A stretch of DNA of 64,000 nucleotides from Streptomyces chrestomyceticus JCM 4735. Its GTDB lineage: Bacteria; Actinomycetota; Actinomycetes; Streptomycetales; Streptomycetaceae. Position 1 is the first letter of the stretch. Each line of letters opens with the position of its first letter. Where the stretch lies: assembly GCF_003865135.1 (NCBI RefSeq), contig NZ_BHZC01000001.1, positions 3,596,001 through 3,660,000 of the forward strand, read 5' to 3'. This document shows positions 16,664-24,703 of the stretch, one piece after another. Under the pieces are notes generated by a model. It worked only from the letters and a program-made list of their open reading frames with translations, was not told the origin of the DNA and did no database searches. A program made the position numbers and the translations under genes.

Positions 16664-17314
16664 TCAGTCGGCCACCAGATCGGCGTACACCACGACGTTG
16701 TCCGGCCGGTGGCCGTCCACCAGGCCGCCGCCGCAGGTCACCAGGCGCAGCTCGGGCCGGTCGGTGTCGCCGTAGACCCGCTGGGTGGGGAACGCCTTCT
16801 TGTCGACCTGCTGGAGCGCCCGGACGGCGAAGACCGCGGTGCGCCCGTCCGCCCGGTCGACGTAGATCCTGTCGCCGGGCGCGATACGGCCGACGTTCCG
16901 CAGGACGGCGGGGCCGTCGACGGTGTCGTAGTGGCCTATCAGGACGGCGGGCCCGGTCTCCCCGGGAGTGACGCCCTGGTCGTACCAGCCGATCCGGTCG
17001 GCCTGCGCCACGGAGGGCACCTGCACCGTGCCGTCGGCTGCGAGTCCCAGGCCGAGGACCGGGCCGGTGTTCACATCGGCGGCCGGTATACGGACGCGTA
17101 CGGGCCGGGAGGCGGGCAGGGCGGCCGGTGCCGACGCGCGCGGGGCCGCGGCGGGGGCACCGACGTTGGCGACGTGCACGGGCGGTGCCGCCCCGGGGGC
17201 GCCGCCGTTCAGGGCGCCCCGGGCGATCAGTACGCCGCCCGCCACGAGGAGGAGCAGGCTCGCCGCCGTCAGCAGACGGCCCGGCAGACACCGGTGGGGG
17301 CCCCGGCTCAGCAC
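16664..17314 (-). CDS. Class F sortase
   Basis: A 216-residue sortase that cleaves a C-terminal sorting signal and links the protein to the cell wall. It has an N-terminal membrane anchor (about residues 14-32), a Pro/Ala linker, then the beta-barrel. The catalytic triad is visible: His128 in LIGHYD, Cys194 in LRLVTCGG and Arg203 in GHRPDN. The short TLxTC-like motif and small size are typical of actinobacterial class F. The GTG at 17314 overlaps the last seven bases of the upstream gene (stop at 17308), so the two are translationally coupled. That makes the upstream secreted protein its probable dedicated substrate or partner. Confidence 0.9.
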   Translation of the reverse strand: MLSRGPHRCLPGRLLTAASLLLLVAGGVLIARGALNGGAPGAAPPVHVANVGAPAAAPRASAPAALPASRPVRVRIPAADVNTGPVLGLGLAADGTVQVPSVAQADRIGWYDQGVTPGETGPAVLIGHYDTVDGPAVLRNVGRIAPGDRIYVDRADGRTAVFAVRALQQVDKKAFPTQRVYGDTDRPELRLVTCGGGLVDGHRPDNVVVYADLVAD

Positions 17315-18450
17315 CCCGTTCCCTCGGACTGACGGCGGCGGCGCACCGCGAAGACGACGCCCGCCGCACCGGCCGCGGCGAACAGGCCGCCCGCGGCGAA
17401 CAGCGGGGTGGTGTCCGGCTGCTCCAGGTCCTCGTAACCGGCGGCCACGGCGCCCTTGGGCAGCACCTTGGTCTGGCTGCCGGTCGGCGTGGCCTGGGCG
17501 CCGACCGCGCCCGGGCTCTTGCTGCCCGCGGGCTTGGCGCCGGGCGCGCTGCTCTTGGCGGGCACGACGGGCTTCGTGGCCGGGACGGGCTTCGCGGCCG
17601 GGGCGCAGCCCTGGGGCAGGGCGGGGAAGTTGGCGGTGCCGGGCGGGTAGTTACCGCCCTGCATCTTGAAGCGGAGCTTGGGGCGGGCACCGTACGGGTC
17701 GATGATCTTCGCGCCGAAGCGGGCCAGGGTCGGGTGCGCACGGTCGAGACGGGCGCCGGGTACGGGGTTGCCCGGACCGTCCTCGAACGTCGCCGAGGGC
17801 CCCTGCGGGCCGCGGTGCAGTACGGCGAGGGTGCCGCCGCCGATGGCCACACGGCGGGTGACGGTGCAGCTCTTGCGGCTGCCGGGGGCCGTACCGCTGC
17901 CGGTCCGGTGCGCGGTGGCCTGGCCCGCCTGGTGTCTGCCGGTCCCGCCGGCCGTCTTGCCGTCGGTCGTCCGGCCGCCCGTCGTCTTACCGCCCGGGTG
18001 GGGCGCCGCGGACGTCGGCAGCGCGTAGCTCTTCGCGCCGCCGGGGCCGCCGCTGACGTGCAGCTTCGGCGACGCGCCCGAGAGGCCGGTCAGCCGCAGG
18101 GACAGGCCCTTGAGCCGCGCGCTGGGGTGGGCGCGGTCGAGCAGGCCGAGCACCCGGACCAGGTACCAGTCGCCCGGCTTCCACTGCGGACCGACGTAAC
18201 GGATCCACGCCTCCGGGCCGCCCGCGGCGGGGGCGTTGCGCAGCACGGCCACCATGCCGTTGCCGATGGCGACCGGCTTGCCCTCGTAGCGGGCGGTGCT
18301 GTCGGCGGCGGACTGAGCGACAGTGGTCGCCGTGACGGGCGTGGCGGAGGTGGCGGCGAAGGCACCGGAGGCGGAGCCGAGGACGGCGGCCCCCAGGGCG
18401 GCGGACGCGACGGCGGCGCGCAGTGTGCGGCGGGCGGACTGTGCGGTCAT
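17308..18450 (-). CDS. Secreted surface protein with duplicated domain and C-terminal membrane anchor (likely sortase F partner)
   Basis: A 380-residue protein with a signal peptide (MTAQSARRTLRAAV through GAFAATSA). Two related domains follow, both built around VAIGNGMVAVL / VAIGGGTLAVL and LDRAHPSARL / LDRAHPTLAR. Between them is a Lys/Thr/Gly-rich linker, and a Pro/Ala/Lys-rich stalk follows. The end is a hydrophobic helix (LFAAGGLFAAAGAAGVVFAV) plus RRRR, a sorting-signal layout. A classical LPXTG is absent. The nearest pentapeptide is LPKGA before AAG. Start ATG 18450 is supported by the signal peptide. It overlaps the sortase gene by seven bases. Function of the repeated domain is unknown. 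Confidence 0.75.
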   Translation of the reverse strand: MTAQSARRTLRAAVASAALGAAVLGSASGAFAATSATPVTATTVAQSAADSTARYEGKPVAIGNGMVAVLRNAPAAGGPEAWIRYVGPQWKPGDWYLVRVLGLLDRAHPSARLKGLSLRLTGLSGASPKLHVSGGPGGAKSYALPTSAAPHPGGKTTGGRTTDGKTAGGTGRHQAGQATAHRTGSGTAPGSRKSCTVTRRVAIGGGTLAVLHRGPQGPSATFEDGPGNPVPGARLDRAHPTLARFGAKIIDPYGARPKLRFKMQGGNYPPGTANFPALPQGCAPAAKPVPATKPVVPAKSSAPGAKPAGSKSPGAVGAQATPTGSQTKVLPKGAVAAGYEDLEQPDTTPLFAAGGLFAAAGAAGVVFAVRRRRQSEGTGC

Positions 18451-18747
18451 GAGGACCCCCGGGGGATGGTCGGTCGTGCGGCGACGTGACCACATCCACC
18501 GCCCTTCGTGCGGAAGGCCGGAAAGTGCTGCGGTGCGGTGCGGCACTACTGAAGGTAGGGGACTGCCGTGACGACCCGTCCGCTGTTGTGTAACGGTCGC
18601 CGCACAGAAGCCCATCACTCCCCCGCGCGCCTGTTACAGAACGCCTGCGTACAGCCGCAATGGGGCCCCTGCGCACGTTGTTACAGAACACCCGCTCACC
18701 ACGGCCGCACGCGCCCCGGTGCATCCCCTTCCGAACGACCCGACCGC
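18451..18747. promoter_or_regulatory. Upstream region of the sortase-substrate operon with repeated TGTTACAGAAC words
   Basis: No gene is visible. TGTTACAGAAC occurs at 18632-18642 and again at 18679-18689 (47 bases apart), and a related TTGTGTAAC lies near 18590. The spacing is about 4.5 helical turns, so the two sites could bind one regulator on nearly opposite faces or act as separate promoter parts. Confidence 0.4.
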
Positions 18748-18915
18748 CTAGGGCGCGTCTTTCGGATCATCCTGGGCCCGCGACGCCTGGCACGGCACCT
18801 CGCGGCGTTGTCGCATCACCCACGGACACCCAGTCCGAGGGCAATGCTCCGCCTTGCGATGCACCGCACCAGGCGCCGCGGGCTGCACCAGGCTGATCCA
18901 AAAGACACGCCCTAG
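18748..18915. mobile_element. 168-bp MITE-like element with IS5-type ends, flanked by CTAG
   Basis: The left end, from CTAG at 18748 on (CTAGGGCGCGTCTTTCGG), is mirrored at 18894-18915 with 20 of 22 positions matching. The similarity continues inward imperfectly through CCTGG and GCCCGCG words for about 50 bases. CTAG at each outer edge fits the YTAR four-base target duplication of IS5-type elements. No transposase frame fits inside, so it would be non-autonomous. It sits 73 bases before deoC and 297 bases from the divergent sortase-substrate gene. Confidence 0.75.
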
Positions 18916-18963
18916 CCCGGACGCCCGCCGCGCCCTTGTCCGTCCGGAGGGGGTGACATGCAG

Positions 18964-18975
18964 CTACGCGCGTAG
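18964..18975. promoter_or_regulatory. Palindrome CTACGCGCGTAG in the deoC promoter
   Basis: The exact 12-mer ends 13 bases before the GTG of deoC. It overlaps a TAGATAT that would serve as -10 for an essentially leaderless transcript, with GTGACA at 18953-18958 as a possible -35. A bound protein here would block RNA polymerase. Confidence 0.8.
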
Positions 18976-18988
18976 ATATGCTCCCCTC

Positions 18989-19990
18989 GTGACCATGCCC
19001 ACCACTGTTCCCGCATACGGCAAGGAAGCCGCGGGGCGTCTGGCGTCGATGGCGGACGTGACCGCTTCCGACGGTGCGCTGCGCCGCTTCCTGCACGGCC
19101 TCCCGGGCGTCGACGCGGTCGGCCTCCAGGCCCGCGCCGCGACCCTCGGCACCCGCTCGATCAAGACCACGGCGAAGGCGTACGCCATCGATCTCGCCAT
19201 CTCGATGATCGACCTGACGACGCTCGAAGGAGCGGACACCCCGGGCAAGGTCCGGGCCCTGTGCGCCAAGGGGATCCACCCCGATCCCACCGACCGAGGC
19301 ACCCCCAAGGTCGCCGCGATCTGCGTCTACCCCGACATGGTGGCGACCGCCAAGGAGGCCCTGACCGGCTCCGGCATCCACGTCGCCTCCGTGGCCACCG
19401 CCTTCCCGGCGGGACGGGCCGCGCTGCCCGTCAAGCTGGCCGACACCCGTGACGCGGTCGCGGCCGGCGCCGACGAGATCGACATGGTGATCGACCGGGG
19501 CGCCTTCCTGTCCGGTCGCTACATGACCGTCTTCGAGGAGATCAAGCAGGTCAAGGAGGCGTGCCGCCGCGAGGACGGCTCGTACGCCCATCTGAAGGTC
19601 ATCTTCGAGACCGGCGAGCTCCAGACGTACGACAACGTGCGCCGGGTCTCCTGGCTCGCGATGCTCGCGGGCGCCGACTTCATCAAGACCTCGACCGGCA
19701 AGGTCGCGGTCAACGCCACCCCGCCGGTGACCCTGCTGATGCTGGAGGCCGTCCGCGACTTCCACGCCACGACCGGCGTGCAGGTCGGCGTGAAGCCGGC
19801 CGGCGGCATCCGTACGACCAAGGACGCCATGAAGTACCTGGTCATGGTCAACGAGACGCTGGGTGATCAGTGGCTGACCGCGGACTGGTTCCGCTTCGGC
19901 GCCTCCAGCCTGCTCAACGACCTGCTGATGCAGCGCCAGAAGCTCGGCACCGGCCGCTACTCCGGCCCCGACTACGTCACGGTGGACTGA
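18989..19990 (+). CDS. deoC: Deoxyribose-phosphate aldolase
   Basis: The 333-residue class I aldolase splits 2-deoxyribose-5-phosphate into acetaldehyde and glyceraldehyde-3-phosphate, the last step of deoxynucleoside catabolism. The barrel motifs are clear: DLTTLEGADTPGKVRALC, the AICVYPDMV strand, ADEIDMVIDRGAFLSG, then FIKTSTGKVAVNATP and GVKPAGGIRTTKDA with the two conserved lysines. It is longer than E. coli DeoC (259) because of an N-terminal extension typical of actinobacteria. GTG 18989 is close to the TAGATAT -10; an ATG two codons on is the alternative. Only four bases separate it from the aldehyde dehydrogenase, so the three genes form an operon. Confidence 0.95.
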   Translation: MTMPTTVPAYGKEAAGRLASMADVTASDGALRRFLHGLPGVDAVGLQARAATLGTRSIKTTAKAYAIDLAISMIDLTTLEGADTPGKVRALCAKGIHPDPTDRGTPKVAAICVYPDMVATAKEALTGSGIHVASVATAFPAGRAALPVKLADTRDAVAAGADEIDMVIDRGAFLSGRYMTVFEEIKQVKEACRREDGSYAHLKVIFETGELQTYDNVRRVSWLAMLAGADFIKTSTGKVAVNATPPVTLLMLEAVRDFHATTGVQVGVKPAGGIRTTKDAMKYLVMVNETLGDQWLTADWFRFGASSLLNDLLMQRQKLGTGRYSGPDYVTVD

Positions 19991-19994
19991 ACCG

Positions 19995-21425
19995 ATGAGC
20001 TTTGAATACGCACCGGCGCCCGAGTCGCGCGCCGTCGTCGACATCGCGCCGTCCTACGGCCTGTTCATCGACGGCGAGTTCACCGAGGCGGCCGGCGGCA
20101 AGGTCTTCAAGACCGTCTCGCCCGCGAACGAGGAGGTCCTCTCCGAGGTCGCGCAGGCCGGCTCCGAGGACGTGGAGCGCGCCGTCAGGGCCGCCCGCAA
20201 GGCGTTCGAGAAGTGGTCGGCGCTGCCCGGCGCCGAACGCGCCAAGTACCTCTTCCGCATCGCCCGCCTCATCCAGGAGCGCTCGCGCGAGCTGGCCGTC
20301 CTGGAGTCGCTGGACAACGGCAAGCCGATCCGCGAGTCCCGCGATTCGGACCTGCCGCTGGTCGCCGCGCACTTCTTCTACTACGCGGGCTGGGCCGACA
20401 AGCTGGGCCACGCGGGCTACGGCGCCGACCCGAAGCCGCTGGGCGTGGCGGGCCAGGTCATCCCGTGGAACTTCCCGCTGCTGATGCTGGCGTGGAAGAT
20501 CGCCCCGGCACTGGCCTGCGGCAACACCGTCGTCCTCAAGCCCGCCGAGACCACGCCGCTGTCCGCGCTGTTCTTCGCGGACATCTGCCGCCAGGCGGGT
20601 CTGCCCAAGGGTGTCGTCAACATCCTGACCGGTGACGGCTCGACCGGCGCCGAGCTGGTCGCGCACCCGGACGTGAACAAGGTCGCCTTCACCGGTTCCA
20701 CCGAGGTCGGCAAGGCCATCGCCCGTACCGTCGCCGGTACGGACAAGAAGCTCACCCTGGAGCTGGGCGGCAAGGCCGCGAACATCGTCTTCGACGACGC
20801 GCCGATCGACCAGGCCGTCGAGGGCATCGTCAACGGCATCTTCTTCAACCAGGGCCACGTCTGCTGCGCGGGCTCGCGCCTGCTGGTGCAGGAGTCCGTG
20901 CAGGACGAGCTGCTGGCGGCGCTCAAGCGCCGGATGAGCACGCTGCGCGTCGGCGACCCGCTGGACAAGAACACCGACATCGGCGCGATCAACTCCGCCG
21001 AGCAACTGGCCCGTATCACGGAGCTGGCCGACGCGGGCGAGGCCGAGGGCGCCGAGCGCTGGGCCCCGTCCTGCGAACTGCCCGACGCGGGTTACTGGTT
21101 CGCGCCGACGCTGTTCACCGGCGTCACCCAGGCCCACCGCATCGCCCAGGAGGAGATCTTCGGGCCGGTGCTGTCGGTGCTCACCTTCCGTACGCCGGAA
21201 GAGGCGGTCGCCAAGGCCAACAACACCCCCTACGGGCTGTCGGCGGGCGTCTGGACGGAGAAGGGCTCGCGCATCCTGTGGATGGCGAACAAGCTCCGGG
21301 CGGGCATCGTCTGGTCCAACACGTTCAACAAGTTCGACCCGGCCTCGCCGTTCGGCGGCTACAAGGAGTCGGGCTTCGGCCGCGAGGGCGGCCGGCACGG
21401 TCTGGAGGCGTACCTCGATGTCTGA
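19995..21425 (+). CDS. Aldehyde dehydrogenase, catalytic member of a paired system
   Basis: A 476-residue NAD(P)-dependent aldehyde dehydrogenase. Conserved elements are PWNFPLLML, KPAETTPLSA, FTGSTEVGKAI, the general-base glutamate in LELGGKAA, the nucleophilic cysteine in GHVCCAGSR, and EEIFGPVLSV. Next to deoC, the natural substrate would be acetaldehyde released from deoxyribose-5-phosphate, oxidised to acetate. That is an inference from context. It starts four bases after deoC and its last codons overlap the following half-length homolog by eight bases, so translation of the pair is coupled. Confidence 0.9.
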   Translation: MSFEYAPAPESRAVVDIAPSYGLFIDGEFTEAAGGKVFKTVSPANEEVLSEVAQAGSEDVERAVRAARKAFEKWSALPGAERAKYLFRIARLIQERSRELAVLESLDNGKPIRESRDSDLPLVAAHFFYYAGWADKLGHAGYGADPKPLGVAGQVIPWNFPLLMLAWKIAPALACGNTVVLKPAETTPLSALFFADICRQAGLPKGVVNILTGDGSTGAELVAHPDVNKVAFTGSTEVGKAIARTVAGTDKKLTLELGGKAANIVFDDAPIDQAVEGIVNGIFFNQGHVCCAGSRLLVQESVQDELLAALKRRMSTLRVGDPLDKNTDIGAINSAEQLARITELADAGEAEGAERWAPSCELPDAGYWFAPTLFTGVTQAHRIAQEEIFGPVLSVLTFRTPEEAVAKANNTPYGLSAGVWTEKGSRILWMANKLRAGIVWSNTFNKFDPASPFGGYKESGFGREGGRHGLEAYLDV

Positions 21426-22296
21426 TCGCTTGAGCGTTCTCAAGACCTACAAGCTGTACGTCGGGGGCAAGTTCCCCCGGTCCGAGAGCGGGCGGGTGTA
21501 CGAGGTGTCGGACTCCAAGGGCAACTGGCTCGCCAACGCGCCCCTGTCCTCCCGTAAGGACGCCCGGGACGCGGTGGTCGCGGCCCGTAAGGCGTTCGGC
21601 GGCTGGTCCGGCGCGACCGCGTACAACCGCGGCCAGATCCTCTACCGCGTCGCGGAGATGCTGGAGGGCCGCCGCGAGCAGTTCGCCGCGGAGGTCGCCG
21701 ACGCCGAGGGCCTGTCGAAGGCCAAGGCCGCGGCGCAGGTCGACGCGGCGATCGACCGCTGGGTCTGGTACGCGGGCTGGTCCGACAAGGTCGCCCAGAT
21801 CGCGGGCTCCGCGAACCCGGTCGCCGGGCCGTACTTCAACCTGTCCTCGCCGGAGCCGACCGGTGTGGTCGCCGTGCTGGCGCCGCAGGAGTCGTCGTTC
21901 CTCGGCCTGGTGTCGGTGATCGCCCCGGCGATCGTCACGGGCAACACGGTCGTGGTCGTCACCAGCGAGAAGTCGCCGCTGCCCGCGCTGTCGCTGGGCG
22001 AGGTGCTGGCCACCTCCGACCTGCCGGGCGGTGTCGTCAACATCCTGTCGGGCCGCGTCAACGAGCTGGGCGGGCCACTGGCCGCGCACCAGGACGTCAA
22101 CGCGATCGACCTGGCGGGCGCCGCGGCCGACGCGGAGCTGGTCAAGGCGCTGGAGACGGCCGCGGCCGACAACCTCAAGCGCGTGCTGCGTCCACAGGCT
22201 GTGGACGGCGTCGCCGACTGGACCGCCGACCCGGGTACGGAACGGATGCTGGCCTTCCTGGAGACGAAGACCGTCTGGCACCCGATGGGGGTCTGA
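21418..22296 (+). CDS. Half-length aldehyde dehydrogenase homolog lacking the catalytic domain (ALDH16-like partner)
   Basis: A 292-residue protein homologous to the N-terminal, nucleotide-binding part of aldehyde dehydrogenases (LYVGGKFPRSESGRVYEV, ARDAVVAARKAFGGWS, PTGVVAVLAPQESS, GNTVVVVTSEKSPLPAL, GVVNILSG). It ends before the region that would hold the catalytic cysteine, and none is present. The usual PWNFP motif is replaced by APQESS. The end is intact (ETKTVWHPMGV), so it is a defined product and not a torn gene. Coupled expression with a full enzyme mirrors ALDH16, where an active and a cysteine-less ALDH domain share one chain. I infer a hetero-oligomeric pair. Confidence 0.85.
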   Translation: MSDRLSVLKTYKLYVGGKFPRSESGRVYEVSDSKGNWLANAPLSSRKDARDAVVAARKAFGGWSGATAYNRGQILYRVAEMLEGRREQFAAEVADAEGLSKAKAAAQVDAAIDRWVWYAGWSDKVAQIAGSANPVAGPYFNLSSPEPTGVVAVLAPQESSFLGLVSVIAPAIVTGNTVVVVTSEKSPLPALSLGEVLATSDLPGGVVNILSGRVNELGGPLAAHQDVNAIDLAGAAADAELVKALETAAADNLKRVLRPQAVDGVADWTADPGTERMLAFLETKTVWHPMGV

Positions 22297-22343
22297 CCTC
22301 CAGCCCTTGCCGCGGACGCATCCGCGCCCGTGGGAGTACGCCG

Positions 22344-22377
22344 CCGCCCGCCCTCATCCGTCCATGAGGGCGGGCGG
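22344..22377. terminator. Bidirectional terminator after the deoC-aldehyde dehydrogenase operon
   Basis: A perfect 14-base stem (22344-22357 with 22364-22377) around a six-base loop sits between convergent genes ending at 22296 and 22406. Confidence 0.85.
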
Positions 22378-22405
22378 TCCGCGTTCCGCCGCGTACCCGG
22401 CGGCC

Positions 22406-22807
22406 TCAGCCGGGCAGCAGCCTCATCGCCGCGCCGGTCAGCGGCAGATCCTCCAACGCGCCGCCGCCGGCGATCGGATCCGTCACGATGCCGGTGGTCA
22501 GCGGCTTGAAGTCGGCGACCTGGGTGCCGATCTTGTTGGTCAGCGGGTCGGCGGTGGTGCCCGCCAGCGGGTCCAGCTTGAGGCTCTTGACCGGCCCGAC
22601 GCCGCCCGCGAGGGAGTGCTGCAACGCGCCTCCCAGCGCCTTGCCGGCCGCCTGGACGTCGAGGTCGGTCTCGCGGCCGGCCGCCGCGCCCGCCGGTGCC
22701 GCACCGGCCGCCGCGAGCGCCGCACCGGCCACCGTGAGCGCCAGCCCCGCGCGCGTCAGGCCGCGCGGTACGCGGCGCCGGTGCCGGGGTCGTGCGTGTG
22801 AGGCCAT
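22406..22807 (-). CDS. Small secreted protein of unknown function
   Basis: A 133-residue protein with an Arg-rich N-region, a long Ala/Leu hydrophobic core and an Ala-x-Ala cleavage region (GAAPAGAAAG), so it is exported. The mature part of about 90 residues contains AGKALGGALQHSLAGG, LDPLAGTTADPLTNKIGTQV and LPLTGAAMRLLPG, a low-charge sequence seen in several small Streptomyces envelope proteins. ATG 22807 is preceded by GGCAGGTGG. It is divergent from the kinase gene at 22944. No enzymatic motif or sorting signal is visible. Confidence 0.75.
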   Translation of the reverse strand: MASHARPRHRRRVPRGLTRAGLALTVAGAALAAAGAAPAGAAAGRETDLDVQAAGKALGGALQHSLAGGVGPVKSLKLDPLAGTTADPLTNKIGTQVADFKPLTTGIVTDPIAGGGALEDLPLTGAAMRLLPG

Positions 22808-22943
22808 GTGCCACCTGCCTGTGCTCGCCAAGGAAATGATTGAGTAATCGAACGATTGCGAAGCGTAGTTGAGTGGTGCCGGACCGTTCCAGCGAGCGCG
22901 CTCCGGGTAGCCCGCACGGCCCAATGCGCGACAATGGCTCCCC

Positions 22944-23633
22944 GTGAGCTCCCACACCGCCGCCCGGCCGCCCGCCGCCCGGGTCGTCCTGCTGACCGGC
23001 CCCTCCGGCTCCGGCAAGTCGTCCCTCGCCGCCCGCAGTGGCCTGCCCGTGCTGAACCTCGACGACTTCTACAAGGAGGCCACGGACCCGACACTGCCGA
23101 CGCTGGCCGACGGCGGCGGCACCGACTGGGACTCGCCGCTGTCGTGGGACGCGGGAGCCGCCGTGGCCGCGATCGAGGAACTCTGCCTTACGGGACGTAC
23201 GGCCGTACCGGTGTATGACATCGCCGCCAGCGCACGGGTCGGCGAAACGGTGCTGGAGCGGGGCGACGCGCCGCTGTTCCTCGCCGAGGGCATCTTCGCT
23301 GCGGACATCGTCGAGCGCTGCCGTAAGGCCGGGCTGCTCGCCGACGCGCTGTGCCTGCGCGGCCGCCCCACCACGACCTTCCGGCGGCGGCTCGCCCGTG
23401 ACCTGCGCGAAGCCCGCAAGCCGGTGCCGGTCCTGCTGCGCCGCGGGCTGCGCCTGCTGCGCGCCGAGCGCGCGATCGTCGCCCGGCACGCGGCGCTGGG
23501 CGCCCACCCGTGCGCGAAGCCGGAGGCGCTGGCCCGGATAGCGGCGGCCCGTGACGCGGCCGGCGCGCTCGACGGGACCGGCCACGCCGCCACGGCCCCC
23601 GCAACCCCCGCGGCTGCGACCGCCCGCGCCTGA
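22944..23633 (+). CDS. Uridine kinase-like P-loop ATP-binding protein
   Basis: A 229-residue protein with Walker A GPSGSGKSS at about residues 19-27, followed by LPVLNLDDFYKEATDPTLP. The DDFY motif with its acidic pair is characteristic of the uridine kinase/phosphoribulokinase group. Then come PVYDIAAS and LFLAEGIFAADIVERC, which orient the substrate. It probably phosphorylates a nucleoside or similar alcohol, which would fit the nucleoside-rich neighbourhood. The sequence is divergent from canonical Udk, so the substrate is open. GTG 22944 lies seven bases after ACAATGGC, consistent with a leaderless message. The Ala/Thr-rich tail after residue 205 is probably disordered. Confidence 0.8.
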   Translation: MSSHTAARPPAARVVLLTGPSGSGKSSLAARSGLPVLNLDDFYKEATDPTLPTLADGGGTDWDSPLSWDAGAAVAAIEELCLTGRTAVPVYDIAASARVGETVLERGDAPLFLAEGIFAADIVERCRKAGLLADALCLRGRPTTTFRRRLARDLREARKPVPVLLRRGLRLLRAERAIVARHAALGAHPCAKPEALARIAAARDAAGALDGTGHAATAPATPAAATARA

Positions 23634-23649
23634 ACAGCCGAAGACCGTC

Positions 23650-23674
23650 CGGGCCCGCGACGCAGGCGGGCCCG
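23650..23674. terminator. Terminator between the kinase gene and sigQ
   Basis: CGGGCCCGC (23650-23658) is repeated exactly inverted at 23666-23674 around a seven-base loop. It is followed by a C-rich tract (about 23740-23815) with many runs of five or six C before the sigQ stop codon. That tract itself holds no gene. Confidence 0.75.
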
Positions 23675-23817
23675 AACGGCGAAGGAGCGGATTCGCGCCG
23701 TACCCCCCGGCCGGCCGAACCCGCTCCTCATCCCCCCGTATCCCCCGTGATCCCCCCTCGGGATCCCCCGTTCCCCCTCTTCCTCGCTCCCCCGTGGTCC
23801 CCCCGTCTTCCCCGCCC

Positions 23818-24614
23818 TCAGGCCACCAGCTCGCCGAAGGACTCCTGCTCGTCACGGCCGAAGCTGAGGACGTCGTCCTCGCGCAGCCGGCGCAGGGAGC
23901 GCCAGATGCTGGACTTCACCGTGCCGACACTGATGTTGAGAATGTCCGCGATCTCCGGGTCCGTACGGCCCTCGTAGTAGCGCAGCACCAGCATCGTGCG
24001 CTGCGTCTCGGGCAGCCGGGCCAGCGCCTGCCACAGCACCGCGCGCAGCTCCGTACCGCGCATCGCGTCCGTGTCCCCGGCCGTCTCCGGCAGCTCCTCG
24101 GTCGGGTACTCGTTCAGCTTGCGGCGGCGCCACGCGCTGATGTGCAGGTTGGTCATCGTGCGGCGCAGATAGCCGCCCAGCGCCGCCTTGTCACTGATCC
24201 GGTCCCACGCCCGGTAGGTCGAGAACAGCGCGCTCTGCAGCAGGTCCTCGGCCTCGAAGCGGTCGCCGGTCAGGTGGTACGCGGTGGCGTACAGGGAAGC
24301 GCGGCGCTCCTGGACGTAGGCGGTGAACGCCGCGGCGGCGTCCCCCGTTTCCTCCGCCTGCGACGCGGGGCGCCGTTCCCCCGTGCCTTCCCTGTACGCC
24401 GGCGCCGCGGCGGGACCACCGTCTCCCCCGTCGGTCCCCCGTGTCCCCCGTCGTGCGTCAGCGCGTCGATCGCGACCATGTAAGGAATGCGATGACGCCC
24501 GGTGCCGCGAGCGCACCCCCGCCCGCCCACGGCACCGGACTTCTCGGCGGCCCGGCCGACATCGTGCAGACGCGCGATGACTGCGCTGGTCGTGGTGCTG
24601 TGCAGTGTGTTCAT
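23818..24614 (-). CDS. sigQ: ECF-type (SigE-family) RNA polymerase sigma factor SigQ; N-terminal segment frameshifted as read
   Basis: The core is a complete small sigma-70. Region 2 has AAFTAYVQERRASLYATAYHLTG then DLLQSALFSTYRAWDRI. Region 4 has ARLPETQRTMLVLRYYEGRTDPEIADIL and SVGTVKSSI. It ends ESFGELVA. Divergence from afsQ1-afsQ2 identifies it as SigQ. The expected N-terminus (ATG 24614, MNTLHSTTTSAVIARLHDVG) is in a different frame from the core. The switch occurs around three C5 runs (24425-24449, G5 on the coding strand), and one extra base restores a 265-residue protein. Either a base is missing from the consensus or translation starts internally. An AfsQ1 box in the shared promoter suggests AfsQ1 control. 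Confidence 0.88.
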
Positions 24615-24703
24615 CGCGCGCCCCCCGTCGGTAGACCCTGCTTGCTTCGGTTCGTGATGGGGAAAACTCTGCCGAAGCAGTTTCATGACGCTGTCTGCCG
24701 TCT

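Noticed and set aside
18568..18915. A 115-codon frame across the MITE-like element as a transposase fragment
   Set aside because: Its sequence is arginine/proline-rich without DDE or HTH motifs and begins outside the element.
21418..22296. Half-length aldehyde dehydrogenase as a degraded pseudogene
   Set aside because: Its reading frame is clean, it is translationally coupled to the upstream gene, and it ends in well-behaved coding sequence directly before a terminator.
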